The notes under the pieces: generated by a model | The model's database searches: none | Told to the model about the DNA's origin: nothing | Seen by the model: the letters and a program-made list of their open reading frames with translations, nothing else | Assembly: GCF_964204645.1 (NCBI RefSeq) | Contig: NC_134030.1 | Coordinates: 22,327,210 to 22,387,209 of the forward strand | Reading direction: 5' to 3' | Source of the DNA: Tubulanus polymorphus | Lineage: Eukaryota > Nemertea > Palaeonemertea > Tubulaniformes > Tubulanidae | Length of the DNA stretch: 60,000 nt | Shown here: positions 43,466 through 55,342 of the stretch, piece by piece | How the letters are laid out: each line of letters starts with the position of its first letter | How positions within the stretch are numbered: the first letter of the stretch is position 1 | Program-made: the position numbers and the translations under genes

Positions 43466-43729
43466 AGGGTTTCAGTACAGTAGGGTGGTTGAGCTAGAGA
43501 GTTAAAGGGTTGAAGATTATGAAAGAACTTGAATGAACATTTTAAGAAGGTATTGGAATAAATGCTGGAACCATAGAACGCACGTCCGATACAACGACCA
43601 GGTGACAATAATCATCAATGTTTGGCTTTCGAAATAAACATTCAACTGACATGGCTTTAACTTCTATGAGCGATGATATTTCACAAAATCTAGAAGCACA
43701 GACGTTTAGAAAGAACCGCCCATACTTAC

Positions 43730-44044
43730 TGATTACATCTGATTGGTAGATTTGACTTTCACTCGGTCCGGCTGAATTGATGGCTACACATTTATACTGT
43801 TTACCAGCCTCAGGTACAATTATCCACAATGTTGATATACACTCTGGTTCCTGTTTAGATGAGGGAAGAGATAATGGAGTCCAGGTCCCTCCTGTTCCAC
43901 TGTTCACGTGCAGCTGGAATTCTACACCAGTCGCTGCATTGTTGCTCTGTTTACAGGTAATATTAACAGTTTTACCTTCTTGCGATAGTAATACACGTGT
44001 ACCCGGTAGTACATTGTCACTGTCAAGTACAACTCCATCAGGTG
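43730..44044 (-). CDS. Receptor locus 2: first Ig-like exon
   Basis: A 315-base exon (105 codons, phase 1-1), acceptor ATTTCAG and donor GTAAGT (43729-43724). The landmarks VNITCKQS and KQYKCVAINSAG match the 17310-17603 exon. It has seven more codons, including an extra Cys (EPECISTLW). Its signal-peptide exon was not found upstream, so the gene model is incomplete at the 5' end. Confidence 0.82.
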
Positions 44045-44790
44045 CTGAAATATCAAATACACAATATACGTAATATTCTTGTACCCGGTAATACATTCAC
44101 ACTGTCCAGCACAACTACATCAGGTGCTGAAATATCAAATACACAATATACGTAATATTCTTGTACCCGGTAATACATTCACACTGTCCAGCACAACTCC
44201 ATCAGGTGCTGAAATATCAAATACACAATATACGTAATATTCTTGTACCCGGTAATACATTCACACTGTCCAGTACAACTCCATCAGGTGCTGAAATATC
44301 AAATACACAATATACGTAATATTCTTGTACCCGGTAATACATTGACACTGTCCAGTACAACTCCATCAGGCGCTGAAATATCAAATACACAATATACGTA
44401 ATATTCTTGTACCCGGTAATACATTCACACTGTCCAGTACAACTCCATCAGGCGCTGAAATATCAAATACACAATATACGTAATATTCTTGTACCCGGTA
44501 ATACATTCACACTGTCCAGTACAACTCCATCAGGTGCTGAAATATCAAATACACAATATACGTAATATTCTTGTACCCGGTAATACATTCACACTGTCCA
44601 GTACAACTCCATCAGGTGCTGAAATATCAAATACACAATATACGTAATATTCTTGTACCCGGTAATACATTCACGCTGTCCAGTACAACTCCATCAGGTG
44701 CTGAAATATCAAATACACAATATACGTAATAATCTTGTACCCGGTAATACATTCACACTGTCCAGTACAACTCCATCAGGTGCTGAAAAA
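44045..44790 (-). repeat. 82-bp acceptor/exon-start tandem array, locus 2 copy
   Basis: Nine extra copies, unit starts every 82 bases from 44080 to 44736, with the same unit as at 17604-18110. Copies are almost identical, which suggests recent expansion or homogenisation. Copy number differs between loci (nine versus six). Confidence 0.9.
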
Positions 44791-45304
44791 GATACGTCAC
44801 TTTTAGGAAGGCGCCTCGAAATCTTCAAAATTTTAAAGATTTTTTTGGATTGAAATCATCATTTTTGTCTGGTAAAGGATGACCTTATTTTCATTTCGTA
44901 CGTATGGCACTGCTGATTCGCAAGAAAAACCAGTGACTTTTGTCGATGACAACACAACTTGCGATATGTCTGTGTCTTGGAATCAGTATAAAGGATTGAA
45001 CTACTAACAACGTATTCTCAGCTCATAGTGGGACACTGGATGCTGGTTTAAAGTTTTGCGATGAAATTATACCCAGTTCCGACGACTTAGCAGACTTTAT
45101 GGAGAATATCGATTAAAAATGTGGCTGGTGAAAGGATCAACAAGGATAGTTGTTTTGCTTTATAGAAGAATTAGTTAAATCATGGATAAAATTAGTATAA
45201 CGGTTTATAGAATGATTTTAGGATTGATGATTAATCACAATGTAGTTCCGAATTGAAAGTATTTGTACCGTAATTTGTGATGAATTCAAACTTTTGGAAA
45301 TATA
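44791..45304. other. Upstream of locus 2, no exon recognised
   Basis: The region where a signal-peptide exon would be expected. I find no ATG-hydrophobic-donor combination here. Confidence 0.35.
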
Positions 45305-45780
45305 TTTAATTTAAGTAATCTGGTCCCACTCCGCACGGATGCGCCACCGAGCGGGATTTACGCAAAGCAGCAGAAACAAATATGGCCACCTTTTGAAATT
45401 TCAATGTTAGAAATTGTACAAGAATTTCGATTATTTCAGCTGTTAGGGTTTCAAGGCACAATATAACTAGATGATGTGATATGGCGATGTTAATTAATGA
45501 TAATTCCGCAATGAAGCTAGTCACGAACGGTGCCGATTAAGTGTACAGCGATCAAAAACATGAATTTGCGTAGTTACGTAACTATTTGCCGTAAAGTACA
45601 GACGAAACATGAAGCCTTAATGGCCGTTTACAAAAACATTCTTGCAATCACAATTGAAATATAATAATGATATACAACTTAAGATAAAATTATGGCCTTT
45701 CTAAAATTATAGCAAAAATATATTATAATTTGTAGTCAGTGCGGAACGTTTGGTTTCGGAACAATAAATGAGGGGTAGAC
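45305..45780 (-). repeat. Diverged inverted copy of the 0.95-kb duplicated segment
   Basis: Reverse-complement similarity to about 18545-19020 (for example ATGGCGATGTTAATTAATG and GAAACATGAAGCCTTAA). It is clearly older than the other two copies. Confidence 0.7.
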
Positions 45781-47093
45781 ACAATCGACACGTGTGTACT
45801 ACACTCGCTGTATCGACGTTCGCGGCTCTCAACCTAAACAAAACCGGCACCCGACCGGAACCCGCCAACCTGGCCACCTTTTCTACGATTTTACATCTAT
45901 ATGATTAAATCAATTTCCGACAACGTTTTCGCATTTTTTATTCGTGTATCTAGTGTTTCAACGTGTTTATCAGTATACCGGGGGACCCGTGGTTAGGATG
46001 GATCTTTGAATATATATCCCGGCTGTGAGATAAGATTCTTAAATTGATGAAAGTAAACATTCAATGTGAGTTGATATTTGGATAGCATTTTACGCATGTC
46101 TGAAGATATAATAATACAATAATTGAATATTCAAAATGAGTCACTTTTTAGGTGAAATTTTAGTTACATCATTCCAACTGTTATCAGTTGAACCACTATC
46201 ATTTTGTCCCAGATATTTGTGTTACAAGTCTGGTGATAAGTTTTATCGTATGTAATAATACATTTTTGATAAATAGACCCTCATACTAACATAGTACCCA
46301 AGTTTCACCATGATCGACCCACGGCTGAAAAAACCAGACACTCACACAGACAGACTGATAGGTTTCACATAGACAATTTGATGTTATATGTTTATTATAA
46401 TATATTTCTGATCATTTTGTCCCAGATTTGTAAAACAAGTTTCCAAGTGTGATGAATGATACTAATGATAGTAATAAAGTCTGAAATATTTATGCAATAT
46501 TATTTTTCGTGGGTTTTTTCACTGGTGTCGTTGTCTTACGGGTATTGACTCTAAACGCTTGTGGATTGTTGTGCGGGATTAGAATCAACAGTATGATCAT
46601 CACTAAACACTGCTGCAGATTCCTCGACTGATTCCTCATCTTGATTCATCCATTACCTAGAAATAAAAAGACAAACTTCAAATCATCAGCGCATGTAAAC
46701 AATACTGAAGCACGTATAAAATCAAACGGAACCTCTTATAACATTAGTCTCTATGGATCAGTCTCTAGACGAGGCGTTCATATGTAAGTCGTCGAATAAA
46801 CACTATAATCCGTGTAAGCGAAGAAAACTTGAATCTTTATACTAGCAAGCTATTGCTTTAACCATTTTAACATTATCGTTGCTTACCCATTAATAGCCAA
46901 AAGTGCTGAAGATCATTTGACGAATATCGATTATTCCACCCTAGTGTGTTGAGTAATGGGTATACCGCTTAGGGTTAGGTTTAGAGATAGAGGTTAGGGG
47001 ACCAAACCGAAGGTTTGGAGACCCCACTAGTGCACGGGCAGCGGGTTATCCCTGTAAAAAAGTAGTGAGAGTTAATTGTTGTAGTGAGGCGGT
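45781..47093. other. Intergenic stretch
   Basis: No supported gene. An ACACACAGACAGACTGATAG tract at about 46340-46360 is typical of old retroelement sequence. Degenerate TTAGGG-like words are at about 46968-46998. Confidence 0.35.
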
Positions 47094-47396
47094 CTACGGG
47101 ACGTTCATGCCTCGGGGCGTGTTCGTGTCGAGTCGTCGTATCCAGTCTTGTTCGGCTGCTTCGCGGATCGGTCTCGTGGAGCCTGGTAGGTGTTGGAGAC
47201 CGTACACCCGAAAGTGTTCGCGGGTGTGGTCGACTTGGTTGAAGTGGTCCGAGACTGGAGTCGAATTCTTCGTTCTGATGCGTGAGACGTGATGAGTGAC
47301 GCGTTCTCGTAGAGACATTCCGGTTTGGCCGACGTACAGCATGTTGCACTTGGTGCATTCGATGCAGTATACAATTTCACGGGTCGCGCAATTAAG
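47094..47396 (-). pseudogene. Penelope-like element GIY-YIG endonuclease fragment
   Basis: Minus-strand reading gives EIVYCIECTKCNMLYVGQTG, then SLRERVTHH, with VSDHFNQ and a terminal DWIRRLDTNTPRGMN. This is the GIY-YIG endonuclease core with the preceding Cys-x2-Cys found in Penelope-like retroelements. The reverse transcriptase is absent; only about 100 codons remain before a stop at 47094-47096. Telomere-like repeats lie directly on its upstream side. Confidence 0.85.
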
Positions 47397-47400
47397 GTCG

Positions 47401-47428
47401 TTAGGGTAGGGTAGGGTTAGGGTAGGGA
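47401..47428. repeat. Telomere-like TTAGGG/TAGGG tract
   Basis: TTAGGGTAGGGTAGGGTTAG continues for 28 bases next to the GIY-YIG fragment. More degenerate copies lie on its other side. Confidence 0.7.
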
Positions 47429-48707
47429 TCGTTGTGCATTACGACGTATACGACCATGGTTATGTATGACAAATTCAAACTTTATTGGGCATTAAAAAGC
47501 CAGTGTTTGTAACTGATACTGTTTCGGTAAAATCAGGTGTGTACATTATAGAAGATAATTAAGGAATAAAATGAGGAAAAATTTACGATAATTACAGATT
47601 AAGAAATAAATATAATTGAAAATAAAGCTGCAACGCAGTGATAACGGGTTTCTGCCTTGTTGGATTAAATGTCGTACTAGGAAGGTTGCAAAAGATTTCA
47701 CTGATTTTTGCTGTCGTTTATTTTAAGAAGATCAGATTTTACATTTGATTTCAATTTATCTTTTCTAACAGCATCTGCGCAGTAATAACATAGAATAATA
47801 TCCTCGCCCTCCGCATAATGGAGCCAATTTCAACTCGTGAACCATTTGTCATTAAATGCCCGGTTTCGTTTTTCCAAATCTTTTTATAAGAAGTTTTTTG
47901 GTTGATAAGGTTAATCCGGGAGCTGCGTGTGATGAACTGGAGATTAATTGTGAAAACTTAACTAAATTTATAACACTTAATTCATTCACTTTGATTAAGA
48001 ATAAACTACTACTATACTACTACTTAAAGATTAAGTTAAATGCTCTAATTTTAGCTCATTGCATAGAGCAGAACACACAATACAATATATTTATAGAAAG
48101 AAAAAATAAAACAAAAATAAAACAGAAAATAAAAAACACAAAAACGAAAAATGCAATAAACGCGCTTACACATAATAACATATTAACATAATAACATATT
48201 GTGATCGGACCGAGACCAGGTCGGTTCGAATGGCTGGATGCCCAACTGACTTAAAACGTTATAAATATCCAGTATCAAAATTTCCTGTTTATTCTTCAGT
48301 TAGTATACAAAATAATTCCGCGCTGCTAAAAATCTCAAATACAATATTGTTTGCTTATACGCCGAGGAGCTCCGAGAAGCTACTACAACACTCGATTATA
48401 TCCTCGATAAAACGATGCAAAAAAGTAAGGACAGGAACAAAAAACCCTGAAATGAAAATCTAACTTAATCAGTGTCACGGTATGACCAGTGGAAGGGGAG
48501 ACCAGGGGCTTAATAAATCAAATTACCCCTAAAGTTTAAGCGAGATTGAATAGTACCCTTCAATTTTACTCACCAGAAGAAGAGGAAATAGTCCCAGAAA
48601 CGAAATTAGGGAGGGGAACACAGTCCCACACGTCTGCTCCCTACGAAATGACACGACGTAATGACGTGGAAAGTATCAGAGGCTAGGCAAATAAACGAAA
48701 TTCCGCC
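47429..48707. other. Intergenic stretch without recognised genes
   Basis: A-rich sequence with several open but low-complexity frames. Nothing supported. Confidence 0.35.
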
Positions 48708-49338
48708 TAGGCTACACAAAAAAAAATCCTGTTTCTCGGGCGTGGCAATCACCAAAATGGGTAGGTAGGTAGGGAATTTTTTTTTCTTTTCATGGAAAAA
48801 AAAAATTCGGTTATTCTTCTAACAGTGGGTAGGTCGCCGTAAATAATTTTTACTGGACCAAATTATTAGTCAGTAATATGATTAACAGCAAGTCGACCAT
48901 AATAATAAAAGGAAATTCAGGTGTTTGTAGTATTACCTATAAAAAAAAACTATATTTTGAACATATTTCACGTAATTCCTGGAATTTTACAATCCAAGGT
49001 CGCCATCAATGTCCGACTAGGAAAGTTGTCTAATCATGGCTGCACCATTTCCAGAATCAAATTGTTAAATCCGATGCAATAAAATGTTTTTATGATGTTG
49101 GTCTCACTGCCGACATCAATTCTTTTATTAAAAAGAAAAAAAATATTTATCAAAAAGAGAAAGGAGAGTTTGGTAGTCGGTCGGCCAAATAAATATTTTT
49201 GAAAGAAGTTATTTCACCCACAATTTTGAAAAAGGGTCGGTAGGCAATTATATTTTATTCTGAAAATGATTATTTGAAACGACGAAATATCGGGTCGGTC
49301 GGGCCCGAGAAACAGAGTTTTCTCTTGGTGTGGCCCTA
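48708..49338. mobile_element. Inverted-repeat element with CTGTTTCTCGGGC ends
   Basis: The ends share an imperfect ~38-bp inverted repeat centred on CTGTTTCTCGGGC. The interior reuses GGTAGGT and GGTCGGT words. A single end of the same family occurs at about 30806-30845. Confidence 0.65.
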
Positions 49339-49522
49339 GAGGGGGTGTAAGCTGTTATTAAAAACACACGGGTTTCCTTCCACTAAAGCATACACGTGAC
49401 TGCATCAAACAGTAGTGCACATCAACACCCTCTCTATATAGAGCGTTCATTTTAGAGGTGTTCACTCGTAAATAGTTATGATATCTGTATGCACAAATGA
49501 TAAATATCTGTTTCGATCAAAA

Positions 49523-49659
49523 GATTTTGGATGCATGTTCTAGTGCACAAACTTTACATCATAACTAGAAATCGGGGTTCAATTCACAATAGGTTTTGGA
49601 TGCATGTTCTGGTGCAAAAAAGTGTACATCAAAACTATAAATCGGAGTCCAATTAACAA
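49523..49659 (+). repeat. Two-copy ~68-bp tandem repeat
   Basis: Units at about 49523-49589 and 49592-49659 share TTTTGGATGCATGTTCT and AAATCGG.GT.CAATT. Low copy, moderately diverged. Confidence 0.7.
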
Positions 49660-50163
49660 AAAAGTGAGACTTAAATACTTTGTCTTGCTGAGTATTTCAA
49701 GTTAGTAACGAAGACAGTAATTGAAATTGAACCGTCTTAAGCCTAAACGGTTTCATGAAACAAAACCCAGATGTGATAGAAAAATGAGTTTTACCTTCAC
49801 GAAACAAACTGTAATATATAAAGTATAGAAAAAGTGAAACTATTCTAAATATCCAAAGACAAAACAACTAGTATCAAAATGATATCCTCATTCACAAAGT
49901 CAAACTACAATTTGTATGAATAGAATATAGATCAATAAGATAAAACTCAAACTATGTATTTTAGTATGTATGAATAGAGTATGTATTGATATAAATGATG
50001 ACACCTCATAAAACTATTGGTTGTTACATATCTACTTTAGATAGACCTGTACAAAGGTCTGAAAATGATCTGTGATATCCTGGACTAATATATCATATCT
50101 AACCCGAAACTTAATCAGTTTATTTGGGTTAAATGAGAAAAAGTGAAAAACTTAAGCTCACTA

Positions 50164-50375
50164 GAGGCGCAGTGGCCGAGTGCTTTACTTTAAGCCTCCA
50201 GTCACTGGTCGCGTCAATACAGGGTTTATGGGTTCAAACCCTGGTGGCGACAGAGTTTCTTGGTCGAAAGTTATTCTTTGGTATCTCCCCCATTGGGAAA
50301 AAGAAACATCGAACTCGCTTAATGATACCCTGCGTGGAGCTGCCTTAGCGGGTTGAGGGTGTTAGAAAAAAAAAC
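50164..50375 (+). mobile_element. tRNA-derived SINE
   Basis: Box A-like TGGCCGAGTGC (about 50173-50183) and box B GGGTTCAAACCC (about 50230-50241) are spaced as in a leucine-type tRNA. An unrelated body and a terminal A run (about 50366-50374) follow. The tail and body argue for a SINE, not a working tRNA gene. Confidence 0.75.
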
Positions 50376-50547
50376 AATGACGATATAGAACAATGACAGA
50401 TATGTTTCAACCGGAATAAGGCCTCTTAGTGTTAGTTCCTGGTTTATAGAACCCTATAGAAGACTTATTCTGTTTTATCCATTTTTTTACAATTTCAAAT
50501 TCTATTTCAAGATCATTTTCTATTTTTAATAGAAAATTGTCTATCCT

Positions 50548-52540
50548 TCCCACCCATCCATCCATCCATCCCATCCCATCCCATCCCATCCCATCCCATC
50601 CCATCCCATCCCATCCCATCCATCCATCCATCCATCCATCCATCCCATCCATCCATCCCATCCATCCATCCATCCATCCATCCATCCATCCCATCCATCC
50701 CATCCATCCATCCATCCCATCCCATCCCATCCCATCCATCCATCCCATCCATCCCATCCATCCCATCCATCCCATCCATCCCATCCATCCCATCCATCCA
50801 TCCATCCCATCCCATCCCATCCCATCCATCCCATCCATCCATCCATCCATCCCATCCATCCATCCATCCATCCCATCCATCCATCCATCCCATCCCATCC
50901 ATCCCATCCATCCCATCCATCCCATCCATCCCATCCATCCATCCATCCATCCCATCCATCCATCCATCCATCCCATCCATCCCATCCATCCCATCCCATC
51001 CATCCATCCCATCCCATCCATCCATCCATCCATCCCATCCATCCATCCATCCATCCCATCCCATCCATCCCATCCATCCCATCCCATCCATCCATCCATC
51101 CATCCATCCCATCCATCCCATCCATCCCATCCATCCCATCCATCCCATCCATCCCATCCATCCATCCATCCATCCCATCCCATCCCATCCATCCCATCCA
51201 TCCATCCCATCCATCCATCCCATCCATCCATCCATCCATCCCATCCATCCCATCCATCCATCCCATCCCATCCATCCATCCCATCCATCCATCCCATCCA
51301 TCCATCCCATCCCATCCATCCCATCCATCCCATCCCATCCATCCATCCATCCATCCCATCCATCCCATCCATCCCATCCCATCCCATCCATCCATCCATC
51401 CATCCCATCCCATCCCATCCATCCCATCCATCCATCCCATCCATCCATCCCATCCATCCATCCATCCATCCCATCCATCCCATCCATCCCATCCATCCAT
51501 CCCATCCCATCCATCCATCCCATCCATCCCATCCCATCCATCCATCCATCCATCCCATCCCATCCATCCCATCCCATCCATCCCATCCCATCCCATCCCA
51601 TCCATCCCATCCCATCCCATCCCATCCATCCATCCATCCCATCCCATCCCATCCATCCCATCCCATCCCATCCCATCCATCCCATCCCATCCCATCCATC
51701 CCATCCCATCCATCCCATCCCATCCCATCCCATCCATCCCATCCCATCCATCCATCCCATCCATCCCATCCCATCCATCCATCCATCCATCCCATCCCAT
51801 CCATCCCATCCCATCCATCCCATCCCATCCCATCCCATCCATCCCATCCCATCCCATCCATCCATCCATCCCATCCCATCCCATCCCATCCATCCCATCC
51901 CATCCCATCCCATCCATCCCATCCCATCCATCCCATCCCATCCCATCCATCCCATCCCATCCATCCATCCATCCATCCATCCCATCCCATCCATCCCATC
52001 CCATCCCATCCATCCCATCCCATCCCATCCATCCCATCCATCCCATCCCATCCCATCCATCCATCCATCCATCCCATCCCATCCATCCCATCCCATCCAT
52101 CCCATCCATCCCATCCCATCCCATCCATCCATCCATCCATCCCATCCCATCCATCCCATCCATCCCATCCATCCCATCCATCCCATCCCATCCATCCCAT
52201 CCCATCCATCCCATCCATCCATCCATCCATCCATCCCATCCCATCCCATCCATCCCATCCCATCCATCCATCCATCCATCCCATCCCATCCATCCCATCC
52301 CATCCATCCCATCCCATCCCATCCCATCCATCCCATCCCATCCCATCCATCCATCCATCCATCCATCCCATCCCATCCATCCCATCCCATCCATCCCATC
52401 CCATCCATCCATCCATCCCATCCCATCCATCCATCCCATCCATCCCATCCCATCCATCCCATCCCATCCCATCCATCCCATCCCATCCATCCCATCCCAT
52501 CCCATCCATCCCATCCCATCCATCCCATCCATCCCATCCG
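50548..52540. repeat. CATCC/CATCCC satellite, ~2 kb
   Basis: Built only of CATCC and CATC words in irregular order. All frames on both strands are open for up to 700 codons because the words contain no stop. It is not a gene. Confidence 0.97.
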
Positions 52541-53949
52541 GCCGTTGCATTGTAGCGTAATTGGTCCAGCAAAGGGCACAATTAATTTCATCGCGTCGTA
52601 TGTCCTCTGATTCCATCTCATAGTGATCTCCCATTCCAATTAAAGGGGAACTGCAGTTAAACAATTTCAATATATTTTGAAAGTATTTTCTCTTGTGAGT
52701 ACCTTCTCGAACTAAGCACTATTAGACGAAACGATTCCGAGGCGAGGAATGAGTTATATTCGCACTCTTAAGCCCGCCGCAGACGGCAAAACATTTGTTT
52801 CGCCGAAACAGAAAACACGTTTTTCAGAAAACATTTTTTGCCCGTGAAAAACGTTTTTCAGTTCGGCGTTTTTTGTTTTGCCTCCCCCGCACACGGCATA
52901 ACAAAAAACATCGAAAACGTTTTTTCACGAGGAAAAAACGTTTTTTCGGTGCCGTGTGCGTTGGGCTTTACACGACCAGCCGCAACAACAGCGTTCACAC
53001 TACGCGTTTCATAGCAATAACATGAAGTAACTCAGCATTTTGCTTGTTTGAATATATTTATCATATTTATATCGTATTTTTATTTCGAAGATTTGACATC
53101 AGTTATAAATTACATGTTAAATGGAAAGGCGCATAAACCAAATCGTTGTTTCTTATTTGAAGTGATCTAATTCATTCGAATCTTCCTTAAAAATTTAATG
53201 GCTTAGTTCCTCTCATACCATTTGGTCAGCACTTGGGTATACATTATTTTAAGTTATTAATATCTCAATCGGCCATGGTAAGCCCTATCTAGGATAAAAA
53301 ATTGAAAAATCAATCAATAATCGATGTTAATTCCTATTTGTGTGGGTCATTCATGCTCTCTATCAGCTCTACCACTGGCTGACAATGTTACTAGAGTGCT
53401 TAGATATTGGATGTAATTCTGAATATTCCTGACCCTTGTTTTGGCTTGGCGCTCACTCTGCATGGAGATTGCCCTCTTTATCTCTATGCATTTTCATTTG
53501 TTTGTCAAAACCAGCCCCTGGATCCGACTCTGTTTTCAAGTAATTGATGCCGACTATTTAATCGGAGCCGTGATTTACATCCTGCTTCGATCGGCGGATC
53601 AAGCTGATGTCATCTTAAGGTCGGTTACAGTTTCTAACGACCTGCATGTTCTTTTTTTCATTCAAAGTAAATCAAAGTAACAGATACAATTTACAGAGAC
53701 CTAGCAAAGCCAGAAAGGCCACTTAACGCTAGCACCCATACAAAAAACGGCGCAAAAATAACAAAACTATATTCAAATTAAACAAAGAGATTTGACAATA
53801 TGACTCTACAGCAGAATGCTGTGTATTGGGTATAAAAAAGATGCCACAGATTGATACATGTAATTATAAATTAACGGATCGCAGTTTTTAATCCACAAGA
53901 GTCTGAAAAAAGTTCAATATCATTGCTGAATTCAATTCCGCTTCAAAAT
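52541..53949. other. Intergenic stretch containing one MITE
   Basis: Apart from the MITE at 52771-52967, no supported feature. The locus 3 3' UTR presumably lies at the right edge. Confidence 0.35.
52771..52967. mobile_element. MITE of 197 bp with TTA target duplication
   Basis: Ends AGCCCGCCGCAGACGGCA and TGCCGTGTGCGTTGGGCT pair with a few mismatches. TTA lies at 52768-52770 and 52968-52970. The interior repeats GAAAAACGTTTTTC palindromes. Same design as the 24.0- and 39.3-kb elements. Confidence 0.8.
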
Positions 53950-55108
53950 TTATGTATGAGTGGTGTCTTTCTTCGAACTTGCCGCCTTCCCGGCTTCCAT
54001 ATCGATGCCACGAGTTGTATCTTTGCCCTTTCCGGCTTCCATATCCATATAAGGAGTTGTATCCTTGCCCTTTCCGGCTTTCATATCCATATAAGGAGTT
54101 GTATCTTTTCCCTTTCCAGCTTCCATATCCATATAAGGAGTTGTATCCTTGCCCTTTCCGGCTTCCATGTCCATAAAAGGAGTTGTATCTTTTCCCTTTC
54201 CGGCTTTCATATCCATATAAGGAGTTGTATCTTTTCCCTTTCCAGCTTCCATATCCATATAAGGAGTTGTATCCTTGCCCTTTCCGGCTTCCATATCTAT
54301 ATAAGGAGTTGTATTCTTGCCCTTTCCGGCTTCCATATCCATATAAGGAGTTGTATCCTTGCCCTTTCCGGCTTCCATATCTATATAAGGAGTTGTATCC
54401 TTGTATATTCCGGCTTTCATATCCATATAAGGAGTTGTATCTTTGCCCTTTCCGGCTTCCATATCCGTGTGAGTTTTATCTTTGCCTATAATCGCGCTTT
54501 CCGTGCTCATGTACGTATCCTCGTCTATACCGGGTCCCATATCCATATAAGGAGCTTTACATTCAACAGTAGCATACGAATAAAGTTGATCATCATCTTC
54601 TACATATGCATCGGTATCTGCCACCAACTGAAGATACGTCCTCTTCAAAGCTTCAGGATTCATGTACTGATCTGTATCTGAGTCTCCCACAGCGCCAGTA
54701 GTTGTCACGTCTATCGCGCCTTCAGTACTCCTGTACGTGTCCTCTTCTATTCCAGGTCCCATATCCATATAAGGAGTTGTATCGTTGCCTATTGCACCTT
54801 CAGTACTTCTATATGTTTCTTCGTCTATATCAATGTAAGAAGCCATATATTTGCTCCTCCCGGCTTCCATATCTATGTAAGGAGTTGTATCTTTGCCCTT
54901 TTCGGCTCTCATGGCTTTATGAGTTTGTATGTTATGTTGTAGTAATCCAGTTTCAGTATTTCTCACAGGTTTTCGGTTTAGAACATTGTCGGGATTTCTG
55001 CAATCATCCGGATCTTCGTAGATGTACAATTCTTCATTTCTTGATTCAAGCTGTAGAGGTCGAGTTGAAGTCTCCACATGACCTTCATCGGGCGAACGAC
55101 GTCTGCAT
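53950..55108 (-). CDS. Receptor locus 3: last exon, long cytoplasmic tail with 12 YxxM motifs
   Basis: An exon of 1,159 bases, acceptor CTTTCAG before 55108, entered in phase 2, stop at 53952-53950. It encodes RRRSPDEGH and then about 375 residues of tyrosine-rich tail. Twelve Y-M/I-D-M motifs occur: three in the membrane-proximal half and nine in a C-terminal array of 12 units of 14 residues, PYMDMEAGKGKDTT. Other tyrosines lie in LYIYEDP, YIDIDEETY, DTDQYMNP and LYSYATV. YxxM is the known docking site for PI3-kinase SH2 domains; engagement here is inference. Ser/Thr and Asp beside each motif also suit kinase substrates. It belongs to the same gene as the exons at 55343, 55791, 58678 and 59089. 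Confidence 0.85.
53984..54475 (-). repeat. 42-bp coding minisatellite (14-residue tail repeat)
   Basis: Twelve units, each 42 bases, keep the reading frame. Nine retain Tyr, one has Phe (PFMDM), and the two end units have lost it (THTDM, RGIDM). The plus strand is also open, but only as a shadow. Confidence 0.92.
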
Positions 55109-55342
55109 CTGAAAGTTGTAATGCAGCATAGGAATTTTTGTCAAAGATGCAATCTATCGTCTATGGTGGTTGATTCGGGCCATGCTAAAAACATTTTCTG
55201 TAGAAACGTAGAAAAATTTTCACATCGGCCCGTTTTTTGGTTTTCTCGCGCGAAAATTCAAAACATTTGGTTTTCTCGCGCGAGAATTCAAAACATTTGG
55301 TTTCAGTTCACAGTTCGAACTGTTTTACGGTCGACTTCATAC

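Noticed and set aside
46560-46665. Acidic C-terminal exon candidate on the minus strand after a good polypyrimidine-AG acceptor
   Set aside because: From that acceptor every phase meets an early stop (at most six codons), so it cannot be joined as coding sequence.
50164-50250. Functional leucine-type tRNA gene
   Set aside because: Box A and box B are present, but an unrelated body and A tail follow, and the acceptor arm does not close cleanly; a SINE fits better.
50407-52670. ORFs of 670-724 codons on both strands (Trp/Asp/Gly/Met or His/Pro/Ser/Ile repeats)
   Set aside because: They are by-products of the CATCC satellite, which has no stop codon in several frames; no non-repeat coding sequence is attached.
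53923-54681. 252-codon plus-strand ORF opposite the locus 3 tail
   Set aside because: Antisense shadow of the 42-bp minisatellite; the minus strand has splice sites, frame continuity and meaningful motifs.
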